From an uncultured Bacilli bacterium (lineage in GTDB: Bacteria; Bacillota_I; Bacilli_A; ML615J-28; CAG-313): 15,887 nt of DNA. Positions 1 through 7,609 of the stretch are shown here, one piece after another; positions within the stretch are counted from its first letter, which is position 1; each line of letters opens with the position of its first letter. The notes below the pieces were generated by a model that was not told the DNA's origin, searched no databases, and saw only the letters and a list, made by a program, of their open reading frames with translations. The position numbers were made by a program, and so were the translations under genes. The stretch covers positions 1 through 15,887 of the forward strand of contig CAKPAZ010000023.1 in the NCBI GenBank assembly GCA_934133195.1, written 5' to 3'.

Positions 1-110
1 GAGCCTGTTCCTGATCCATTATTAGATATAGTCCAAGATGCGAAGCCAACACATATCAAAGATACATACATGAAGAGCATCGCGGCTAAGATTTTAGGCT
101 TTTTAGACAT
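1..110 (-). CDS. Third SipW-type secreted protein, N-terminal fragment cut by the window edge
   Basis: Only 36 codons and two bases are present, starting at the ATG at 108-110. The start is well placed: an AAAGGAG ribosome site lies 8 bases upstream, the same arrangement as for the lipoprotein gene before it. The peptide opens with a short lysine-rich stretch (MSKKPK), then a hydrophobic helix of about 17 residues ending in GFASW (residues 22-26). The two TasA-like proteins at 11218 and 10470 carry GFASW and GFAAW at the end of their signal peptides, so this is very likely another substrate of the SipW-like peptidase in the same gene run. After the signal come small and polar residues (SNNGSGTGS). 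It lies 49 bases downstream of the lipoprotein stop with no hairpin between, which suggests the same transcript. The mature domain is outside the window, so its class is unknown. Confidence 0.75.
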   Translation of the reverse strand, partial: MSKKPKILAAMLFMYVSLICVGFASWTISNNGSGTG

Positions 111-159
111 ATGTTAGTCTCCTTTCTTGTTTTTTTGTTGTTTTCATCGTTTTTTTGTT

Positions 160-1500
160 TTAGTTTATCTTTTTCCATTGCGCATAAAGATGTAAAACAT
201 CTTCTGCTACGACTGAAAAGTCGTTGAATGGGATGTGGATATAAGGATTAAAGTTAGCAGGTAGTTTTTCATAGCGATACCATCCGATAAATTCGTATCC
301 TTCTCTTGTTGGAACCGGAATTTCAGGATTGTCGTATTCGCCATCTCTAAAGTAACTACCTTTGATTACTTCAAAGTAATCTTTGTTATAAGCGTCATCA
401 GCTGGCATGTAAGCAGGAGCATCACTTGAATCGTTTAAATGGAAGTAAACTCTTGCAGTTTCTTTGTGTGGATTTAAGCTTGCTACTTCTTTCCATACGC
501 CAGTTGTATCTTTAAAGTAAATTGTTTCATGAGCAGATTCAAAATAGTAGTCACCCGCAATACCAAATACTTTAGAATTTGGATTGTATTTACCACTATA
601 CCATTTTCCACCTGGTCTTAGGTTGAAAACAGGGTCTGAAACTGTTTCATCGTTATATGTGAAGACAAAGACATTAAAGTCACTTGCTTCAAGTCCTTGA
701 AGAGCGTCATCATCAAGACCGCTATATTCTCTTAACCAGTCTTGTTCAGAACCGAAGAAACCATTATTTTTTAAAGCATCTTGGTAAGCGTAGCTACCAT
801 TCATGCTCTTGATTGAGGCTACTTCTTTTCCTTTTTCACCACGTAAGGACTCAAGCCATTCTTCAACAGTCATTACTTTTCCTTGGGCATTTTCAACATA
901 GATTTCATATGCTGATTTACCAATTAAAGTTTTTAACCATTCAGTTTCGCTAAGAGGATCATCTGTATTATCACAATAGATTTGATATGCTGATTTACCA
1001 ACTAAGGAAGCAAGCCATTCTTGCTCAGTTAGTGGTTCAACACCTTCTTCTAGAAGGGATAGATAAACTTCATATGCTGATTTACCATCAACATCTTCAA
1101 GATTGAATAGCGTTTGCCATTCATCTTCAGGATCACCTTCGTATTGATATTCTACAAGTTGTTTTTCTTCATTCACTCTCATTTTAACTTCTCTACCATC
1201 TTCAGGATAAGGAATCTTGATGGTTGTAGGGTCAATTAAACCATTATCAAATAGGAAAATTAAGTTTGTAAACCCCTCACTTGGATTTGGTACTTCTTGT
1301 ACATCGCTAATACCGACACCACGTTTTACGGTATAGCTTTTTTCATTTCCATCTTCATCGATAATAGTAATAATAACACTACCGTCTTCGCCTTGTTTAA
1401 TGTCAATACCATTATCTTCGCCTCCAAAGAAGCTTGAACATCCGGTAAGAACAAAAAGGGAAAGAACGATTAAAAGTAATGACTTAAAGATTTTTTTCAT
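160..1500 (-). CDS. Surface lipoprotein with GKSAY repeats and a Flg_new/InlB-type C-terminal module
   Basis: A 446-residue exported lipoprotein. The signal peptide ends in a lipobox (LTGC, Cys21), so it should be lipid-anchored on the outer face of the membrane. Residues 30-135 form a region rich in acidic residues and beta-strand patterns. Residues 139-260 hold repeats starting GKSAYEVY, GKSAYQIY and GKSAYEIY and closing with a [TE]-x-EWL-x-[ST]L pattern; a degenerate fourth (GSYAYQ, 235-240) ends in DWLREY. Such repeats are known from collagen-linker surface proteins of Bacillota. A GEKGKE stub at 221-226 is all that remains of a collagen-like stretch. Residues 380-443 match the Listeria-Bacteroides (Flg_new/InlB B) repeat pattern: PxREGYEFIGWY, then LYAQW. 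The start has AAAGGAG 8 bases upstream, and the gene follows the preceding stop by 3 bases. Likely role, by inference: wall-facing adhesin or anchor for the fibre system encoded upstream. Confidence 0.85.
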   Translation of the reverse strand: MKKIFKSLLLIVLSLFVLTGCSSFFGGEDNGIDIKQGEDGSVIITIIDEDGNEKSYTVKRGVGISDVQEVPNPSEGFTNLIFLFDNGLIDPTTIKIPYPEDGREVKMRVNEEKQLVEYQYEGDPEDEWQTLFNLEDVDGKSAYEVYLSLLEEGVEPLTEQEWLASLVGKSAYQIYCDNTDDPLSETEWLKTLIGKSAYEIYVENAQGKVMTVEEWLESLRGEKGKEVASIKSMNGSYAYQDALKNNGFFGSEQDWLREYSGLDDDALQGLEASDFNVFVFTYNDETVSDPVFNLRPGGKWYSGKYNPNSKVFGIAGDYYFESAHETIYFKDTTGVWKEVASLNPHKETARVYFHLNDSSDAPAYMPADDAYNKDYFEVIKGSYFRDGEYDNPEIPVPTREGYEFIGWYRYEKLPANFNPYIHIPFNDFSVVAEDVLHLYAQWKKIN

Positions 1501-1503
1501 AAT

Positions 1504-3978
1504 TTAGTCTCCTTTAGCATTGTCAATTAAGTCTGAAACTTTAGGAGTTTCATTAAATAGATAACCTGAATTATCCATGCAAATAAATTTGAATGGTTCA
1601 AATCCGGTTACAACAGTAACTGATTTTAACATCATATTCTTTAACATTTGAACTGTACTTGATCCAGCAGGTAAATTTAGGTAATTTTCAAGTAAATCAA
1701 TTGGAAGCACACTTCCAAAAGTTTCACTTTTTTCTACTGTATCAAAGGTTACACTTGATAAGTTTAATCCACCACCATAGAAGGCAACTGGAACATTGAT
1801 ATATTCAGTATTATCTACTGTATATAGATTGTTAGCAGATCTTGCCGCATTAAATAGATATTCTTTAATTGGGAAGATCTTATCAATGTTAATTTCACCA
1901 GAGTAATCAACTTTACCACCAAGTTGTTTTGCGAAAGTTGAGATGTTCTCTTTAATTAGACCATTAATATCAAGGGTATCTTTAGTCTTATAATCATAGA
2001 ACTTCGTTTTTCCAGTAAGTTCTACTTTTACCGGGTAGGAAACACCTGATAAATTAGTAGGTTGGAAATCGGAAAGTTTAGTACCATCGGAAGTTTCTAA
2101 GTATCCAAGGATCTCAGAGATTGCTGATGGGATATAAGAGTAAAGGAATGGTCCATTAAACATTGATTCAATACCGATTGAAGCAATATTACTCTTATAA
2201 AGGTAAGTATTGTTAATCTTTAAACTTCCTTTATAGATATTTTCAATCATTTCTTTTTGATTAAATGAACGTTGAAGTGAAAGAATTGATTCACGCATTC
2301 TAGTCTTTGACTCAAAGTCAGCTGTTAAATAGCTATTTAAGATTGTATCAGCAGGACCAGTTTTCTTGAAGTATTCTTTAATTGAAGAATTAACTGTACT
2401 TCCATCAATTGCCACAAATTCTTTAATTTCATCTTCATTAAACTTAATGTATTCATTAGAACCAACAGATACTAAGAAATTATAAGCTGTTGATAAATAA
2501 CAGTTATCAATTACGGTATCCATTGATGAAAAACTTCTAACAACTGTTTTACCATTAGAAATCTTTGAATTCTTAATGGTAATATTGTTACCATGAGTTT
2601 CAAGGGTTGTACCGACAGTTTCTAGATTTGACATGAAGAAACCAACATCACAACTCTTTAAGTTGATGTCATTGATTGTGATATTATCACCATCAACATA
2701 CATTCCAATATTATCTTGACCATAAGCCTCAACTAAGGCTAAACCATTGTGATCACCAAGGGTATAGAATGGAAGCGGACCACGGAAAATATCACGTGGA
2801 GAAAGTGTCGCAATAATGTAATCTTCACCATCAATGGTTTCGGTGATTTTTCCAGTTGGGAAAGTTAAGTTATGAAGATTTAAGGTATAACCATTACCAT
2901 AGAAATCTTTTTGAACTCTGATCCCCGCAATCACTTGATCACTAATTGTATTCTTACTTCCTTTTGATTTAACATATTCATTCCATTGGTCAATATAGTT
3001 TTTATTGTAAGTTGTCGTAAAACGATAAACTTCATCAGAAAAATAGTAAGTTTCTTTTTTGACATTATAAGAACCAAAAATATCAACATTATTTTTCTTT
3101 CTAACGGGGTTACCATCATTATCTAAAAGAATGTTTGTACCATTAAATTCATAAGCATTCTCTAAAGATTCTAAGGATTTTCTTAAAACAACGATTTCAC
3201 CATCATCAGAATAATTTGTACAATAAAGTAAATCTTGATAATTAAAGACATTAACGCCTTCTTTTACAATCTTTAAATTGTAAGTATAAGGGTCAGTTAA
3301 TCCAACTTTCGTAAGTCCTAAGGTAAATGAAGCATCACCAGCTTCTTTTACGGTTACTTCTTTTGAATCAAGATTAAAGTCAATGTTATCAGTTGTATTT
3401 ACAACATAAATCATTGAGCTAAAACTTTCAGGGAAAACTTTAACCTCAAAAGCGATTTTAGCTTTTGTTTTAACATAGTTTGTAATGTCATACTCACCAT
3501 AATAAACATTCTTATCAATGTTTGATTGGGAAGCACTAATTACTGGAGTTACAGCGAATGCCGCATTATCCATATCCCAGATGATTACTTTCATTGATTT
3601 AATGATGGCAGCTCCATCTGAGCAGGAAACGATAACTTCATTAATACCGGTAATCTTAAGGGTCTTAAGATACCATTTATTAGCATTTTCATCAAAGTAA
3701 ACTTTTACATATTCGGTAGTATCTTCTTTATTTTCATTTTCTACTTGCCATGTAAGAAGATTAGAGAAGTCATCAGTTGTTTTCTTTTTCATTACCGGAC
3801 GCGCCGTTAATTCATAAGGATTATTTGATAACTCAAAGTCTTCTACTTCTTTATAATTCCATTCAATATCGACTAATTCATTTTCTAAAGCAATTCTTTT
3901 GATGGTTTCACCACCAATCGCAAGAAGTGCAATCACAAAGGGAATTAGTAATAAAATTATTAAGTTCTTCTTTTTCAT
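1504..3978 (-). CDS. Large membrane-anchored exoprotein with probable right-handed beta-helix
   Basis: An 824-residue protein with one N-terminal hydrophobic helix (about residues 5-24) after MKKKN and no lipobox. It is therefore either cleaved or, more likely, left as a membrane anchor with an extracellular body. I chose the ATG at 3976-3978 over the in-frame ATG 15 bases upstream, because GGAG lies 7 bases before it and the permease stop is only 1 base away. The middle third (roughly residues 390-510) contains short strand-turn units such as NITINDINLKSCDVGFF, NITIKNSKISNG and MDTVIDNCYLST. This is the rhythm of right-handed parallel beta-helix (pectate-lyase-like) folds. The rest is beta-rich with no motif I recognise and no visible catalytic set. 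Being sandwiched between an ABC exporter and a lipoprotein suggests a secreted structural or scaffold component. Function is not established. Confidence 0.75.
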   Translation of the reverse strand: MKKKNLIILLLIPFVIALLAIGGETIKRIALENELVDIEWNYKEVEDFELSNNPYELTARPVMKKKTTDDFSNLLTWQVENENKEDTTEYVKVYFDENANKWYLKTLKITGINEVIVSCSDGAAIIKSMKVIIWDMDNAAFAVTPVISASQSNIDKNVYYGEYDITNYVKTKAKIAFEVKVFPESFSSMIYVVNTTDNIDFNLDSKEVTVKEAGDASFTLGLTKVGLTDPYTYNLKIVKEGVNVFNYQDLLYCTNYSDDGEIVVLRKSLESLENAYEFNGTNILLDNDGNPVRKKNNVDIFGSYNVKKETYYFSDEVYRFTTTYNKNYIDQWNEYVKSKGSKNTISDQVIAGIRVQKDFYGNGYTLNLHNLTFPTGKITETIDGEDYIIATLSPRDIFRGPLPFYTLGDHNGLALVEAYGQDNIGMYVDGDNITINDINLKSCDVGFFMSNLETVGTTLETHGNNITIKNSKISNGKTVVRSFSSMDTVIDNCYLSTAYNFLVSVGSNEYIKFNEDEIKEFVAIDGSTVNSSIKEYFKKTGPADTILNSYLTADFESKTRMRESILSLQRSFNQKEMIENIYKGSLKINNTYLYKSNIASIGIESMFNGPFLYSYIPSAISEILGYLETSDGTKLSDFQPTNLSGVSYPVKVELTGKTKFYDYKTKDTLDINGLIKENISTFAKQLGGKVDYSGEINIDKIFPIKEYLFNAARSANNLYTVDNTEYINVPVAFYGGGLNLSSVTFDTVEKSETFGSVLPIDLLENYLNLPAGSSTVQMLKNMMLKSVTVVTGFEPFKFICMDNSGYLFNETPKVSDLIDNAKGD

Positions 3979-3979
3979 T

Positions 3980-5572
3980 TTAGTTCTCCACATCTAAGTC
4001 CATAAATAAAGAACGCATATTTTTCTTTAAGTATATGACATGATAAATTCCAAGTCCAATGATTAAAACAATCCCAAGGATAAAGGTTACAACAAGTGGT
4101 AACTTAAGATATGCAAGAAGGATTGATAAACCAAAGTAGGCAATCGGTAAAACATAAGAATATAAACTAGACATAAATGTTGATCTAGGTTTATGATGTC
4201 TTATCGATAATTCTTCTTTTAGGGAAATTACCGTAAAGATAAATAGTAAAAGTAAAGCAAGTAAGAATGCGAAAATGAAAGGTACAAAGGTTAATGTTTT
4301 CGTAAACAATAAAACAAGTACCGTTAATAGTAATGAAAGAACGGACATTGAGAACGGAATCATTACTTTAATCATTAGTTGTAATACCGGATCAACTGGT
4401 ATTACTTTCATTACCTTAATGGTTTTCTTTTCCATGCCAATGTATTCATTAGCACCTTGAGAAATAATTAAAGTAAATAATAAAACAATTAAGACATCAA
4501 GAAGAGTAGTAAAGTTAGGAATCATTAATGATATCCCCGCAAACATTTCTCCTCTAAATAGTTGATTTAATACTTTTATAACTAGATATACTAAAAATGG
4601 TTGAACGATTAAGAGCCCTACAAAGGAAACGGTATAATCAGCATTTTTAGTAAGAAGGCTAAATTCTTTTTTAAATAAGGCTTTTTTAACACTCATTACT
4701 TTATAATCGTGTTCTCTTGGTTTTTGTTTAATTGATATCGCAAAGTTACGAACATAGTTGAAAGCAAAAATACATACACTTAAACCTGCTACAAATACGC
4801 CAATACTAATAGCTAGATATGGAAGTATTCTTGATGGCATCTTTAAAAAGTAAGCATCAATAATAAAGCGATTAGGAATGGTAAACTTTCTAATTTTAAG
4901 TAAAGTATTAATTACTTCATCACTTTTTAAGAATTGAATATTTCCGCCTGTTAGGATGTTCATAAAGACATCTAACACCTTCGCATAGATGATGCAGCCA
5001 ACCACTAAGATGGTTAGGATAATCACAAAACGAAGGATGAAATGTTTCTTTAAATATTTACCAAATAACCAAATTGGGTAAACAAGTAAAAGGGAAATTC
5101 CAACTTCAAAAAGGAAAGTTAAAACGGGATAAAAAATACCTAAATAGAAGAATATTCCACTTACATGAAAGTGTGTACTATAAGATATTAATAACGGATA
5201 TACAAACACAATTGTTGATACATAGTGGGTAATAAACAAGAATAATAACTTGGAAAGAATTATTTTTGCGTTACTTACAGGACGTACCACTAATTGTTCA
5301 ATGTCTTTTTCATTGAAGAATAAACGGTTTGCACGCATAATCCCAGATACTATCGTAATCATTGAGATAACAAATAAGAATAAATTAATGTAAGCAATCG
5401 GAGCTTGCTTGGTTGTCGCAATACTATTTAAGATAATATTGAAAACAACTACTTCAATTACTACCAGTAAGATGGTAAAACTTACTGATAAAATGGCAGA
5501 TATTACTCTTTTAGATGGACTTTTTTCTTTTCCTAGTAAGACTTTAAAGTCTTTCGATAAAAGATTAATCAT
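3980..5572 (-). CDS. ABC exporter permease with two pseudo-symmetric halves
   Basis: A 530-residue integral membrane protein with about 12 predicted helices and short loops. The two halves resemble each other. LLSKDFKVL near the N terminus is echoed by ALFKKEFSLL at about 298-307. EKDIEQLVVRPVSNAKI (88-104) is echoed by EKKTIKVMKVIPVDPVL (381-397), each followed by a helix. Such amphipathic elbow motifs before a helix are seen in ABC-2-type exporter permeases, and the length fits large fused permeases of Bacillota. The start codon overlaps the stop of the ATPase gene (ATGA), with GGTGG as ribosome site, so the two are almost certainly partners. The natural reading is an exporter acting in the cytoplasmic membrane. 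Its cargo is unknown; exoproteins or assembly factors of the same run are plausible. Confidence 0.85.
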   Translation of the reverse strand: MINLLSKDFKVLLGKEKSPSKRVISAILSVSFTILLVVIEVVVFNIILNSIATTKQAPIAYINLFLFVISMITIVSGIMRANRLFFNEKDIEQLVVRPVSNAKIILSKLLFLFITHYVSTIVFVYPLLISYSTHFHVSGIFFYLGIFYPVLTFLFEVGISLLLVYPIWLFGKYLKKHFILRFVIILTILVVGCIIYAKVLDVFMNILTGGNIQFLKSDEVINTLLKIRKFTIPNRFIIDAYFLKMPSRILPYLAISIGVFVAGLSVCIFAFNYVRNFAISIKQKPREHDYKVMSVKKALFKKEFSLLTKNADYTVSFVGLLIVQPFLVYLVIKVLNQLFRGEMFAGISLMIPNFTTLLDVLIVLLFTLIISQGANEYIGMEKKTIKVMKVIPVDPVLQLMIKVMIPFSMSVLSLLLTVLVLLFTKTLTFVPFIFAFLLALLLLFIFTVISLKEELSIRHHKPRSTFMSSLYSYVLPIAYFGLSILLAYLKLPLVVTFILGIVLIIGLGIYHVIYLKKNMRSLFMDLDVEN

Positions 5573-6345
5573 TTTCCACCTAAGTTATAAGTATCCATGA
5601 AGATTCTTGAAAGTTGTAAACGAAGATTACGATTACGATTTAAATCGTAAAGTCCGGCTACCTCACCATGATTTACGATGGCAACTCTATCACATAGATT
5701 TGCGACTAAATCAATGTTGTGGCTAGTAACAAAAACTGTATTGCCGTGATTTGCGTATTCACGCATCATCTTCTTTAGTTCTTCTACTGCCATAATGTCA
5801 AGTCCAACCGTTGGTTCATCGAGGATCCAAATCTTTGGATTATGCATTAAGCTAGCAACTAAACATAGTTTTTGTTTCATACCATGAGAATAATCAGATA
5901 CTTGATTTGATAGTTCATCCATATTAAGTTGAAGACGTTCACACAAATACTTCGTATTTCGTTTGAAGTCACCTTCACTTACATCATAAACACTTGCTAC
6001 AAACTCTAGGTAGTCATAACCTGTCATTTCATCATAGCATGTTGGTTCACTTGCGACATAACCAAACATACGTTTAGCCGCAATCGGATCTTTGGAAATA
6101 TCAAATCCTTCTAAGGTAATAACCCCACTTTGAAATTTCTTTGCACCAATCATACAATCAATGGTTGTAGATTTACCGATACCATTTTTACCAATAAAGC
6201 CAAATAATTCACCTTCATAAACATCAAGATTTAAACCAAGGAGGACTTCTTTAGTTCCATAAGCCTTGTGTAAGTCTTGGATGGATATCGAAGGAACTTT
6301 TTCTTCAACTACAGTATTTTCATTAACATTTTGATTTTGTTCCAT
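5569..6345 (-). CDS. ABC transporter ATP-binding protein
   Basis: A 258-residue nucleotide-binding domain that would energise the permease encoded next. The motifs are in order: Walker A GKNGIGKST (52-60), a signature loop of the variant form YSHGMKQ (152-158) where LSGGQ is usual, Walker B IWILDEP (172-178) and the switch histidine in TSHN (H209). The SHGMKQ type of signature is common in exporter ATPases of the CcmA/EcsA/multidrug class. The first 18 residues (acidic and Gln/Asn-rich, EQNQNVNENTVVEE) are an extra tail ahead of the usual fold. The start has a very strong AGGAGG site 4 bases upstream, part of which also encodes the last Arg-Arg and stop of the preceding gene. It overlaps the permease gene by 4 bases. 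Confidence in the family is high; the substrate is unknown. Confidence 0.95.
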   Translation of the reverse strand: MEQNQNVNENTVVEEKVPSISIQDLHKAYGTKEVLLGLNLDVYEGELFGFIGKNGIGKSTTIDCMIGAKKFQSGVITLEGFDISKDPIAAKRMFGYVASEPTCYDEMTGYDYLEFVASVYDVSEGDFKRNTKYLCERLQLNMDELSNQVSDYSHGMKQKLCLVASLMHNPKIWILDEPTVGLDIMAVEELKKMMREYANHGNTVFVTSHNIDLVANLCDRVAIVNHGEVAGLYDLNRNRNLRLQLSRIFMDTYNLGGK

Positions 6346-6346
6346 A

Positions 6347-7606
6347 CTACCTCCTTGTAAGTTTAATTAACCAAATTTTATCATTACCTTTGAATGAATA
6401 AATTGATTTACAGTCTGAACAATAATAAACATCGCTAACACTTCGTACATTACGATTCTTACATACTGGACAGAAATGTTCATAGAAGCTTGTATTAGCA
6501 TCTACTACCTTTAATTTAAGGTCAATCCAGTAGTTAATGATTTCTTCTTCTTTTAAGATATTCTTAAAATAAGGAGTTAAGTTTTCATATAAATTCCATA
6601 ATGTTATGGTATTAATAGTTGTAACATTTTCAATATTCTTTTCATTTAGAAGTTTTCTTCCGGTATCAAGTAATAAAACATGAGTACCATTTGCATTTGG
6701 ATTATTCTTAAGGGTAATCTTTAATGTTAGGTAGTTTTTATTTTCATCTTTACTTAATTCATACCAGTAATCATCATCATAGAAATATAAATAATTAAAG
6801 TTTTTAGTTTTTCGGATATTAAACTTTAAATTCCTTTGTTTGAAGACCTTGAGAATCAAGTAATAATAGTAACTCTTAAAGTCTTCAAGCAAACTTTCAT
6901 CATCATTATACTTAATAAATTTTCGATAAAATTTAAAGCATTTATTGTAAAGTAAATCTTTAACTAAAATGTTAGTTGGTTGAACATTCTTAAAGTGTAA
7001 GTTAGCTGTTGAAACTTCTTTATAGAAGTAAGTATTTTTAATGTAACGTATTTTACGATTTAAACGATCTAACTTCTTTAAAGCTTCTTCTGCATTCTTG
7101 GTATCCACTAGTGAATAATCATTATTTAAATCAATTGATGGTACTAAATTTAGGTAGAAATTATAATACTTGATTAGTTCTTCATCAATTAGATTTACAA
7201 GCATACCGATAAATAGATTTTCATAAATCTTGATATCATCAGTATATTGGTAGTGGTGAACATACTCAGGAACCATTTCTAATGATTTTTCTTTCCAAAG
7301 GCTTGAATCTTTCAATACTTTTTGGAAAGATTCATTAGAAAGGTGTCCTGCTAGTTCAGCTCTTAAAATGATATCTTCACCTTTATTGCTTAAATGTGGT
7401 TTAGCAATAATGGAAGCAATAACACTTAGAATTAATGAAACTTCATCGAAGAATTCATTATCTTTTTCAAAAGAAAGATTTTGTAAAGATGGGATTTCTA
7501 AAGTATCTAAGTTGTGATAGAAATCACTAATCTTTTCAAACTTTTTTTGATAGGTATTTAATTGTAAAATAGCATTTTGTAAGTTTTGTTCTTCGATGAT
7601 CTTCAT
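6347..7606 (-). CDS. McrC/DUF2357-like protein with C-terminal zinc ribbon
   Basis: A 419-residue soluble protein. The core around residues 126-240 has IYENLFIGMLVNLI followed, about 80 residues on, by NILVKDLLYNKCFKFYRKF. This is the pattern I associate with McrC/DUF2357-type partners of McrB-like ATPases (an E-N-x-F helix, then a [KT]xxLYxxxFxxYR helix). The C terminus carries a clear zinc ribbon: CPVC (379-382) and CSDC (396-399). I see no convincing PD-(D/E)XK nuclease signature; the nearest acidic stretch (YDDDYWYELSKDE, 276-288) does not fit. It follows the McrB-like gene by 3 bases, with an AAGG ribosome site inside the upstream stop region, which supports a two-protein complex. In McrBC the C subunit stimulates the AAA ring, and a similar adaptor role is plausible here. 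The family assignment is from memory of sequence patterns and is moderately sure. Confidence 0.6.
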   Translation of the reverse strand: MKIIEEQNLQNAILQLNTYQKKFEKISDFYHNLDTLEIPSLQNLSFEKDNEFFDEVSLILSVIASIIAKPHLSNKGEDIILRAELAGHLSNESFQKVLKDSSLWKEKSLEMVPEYVHHYQYTDDIKIYENLFIGMLVNLIDEELIKYYNFYLNLVPSIDLNNDYSLVDTKNAEEALKKLDRLNRKIRYIKNTYFYKEVSTANLHFKNVQPTNILVKDLLYNKCFKFYRKFIKYNDDESLLEDFKSYYYYLILKVFKQRNLKFNIRKTKNFNYLYFYDDDYWYELSKDENKNYLTLKITLKNNPNANGTHVLLLDTGRKLLNEKNIENVTTINTITLWNLYENLTPYFKNILKEEEIINYWIDLKLKVVDANTSFYEHFCPVCKNRNVRSVSDVYYCSDCKSIYSFKGNDKIWLIKLTRR

Positions 7607-7609
7607 AAA

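Noticed and set aside
3518..3700. Plus-strand and other out-of-frame small frames inside the operon genes
   Set aside because: They lack ribosome sites, signals or recognisable motifs and lie wholly within well-supported minus-strand genes.
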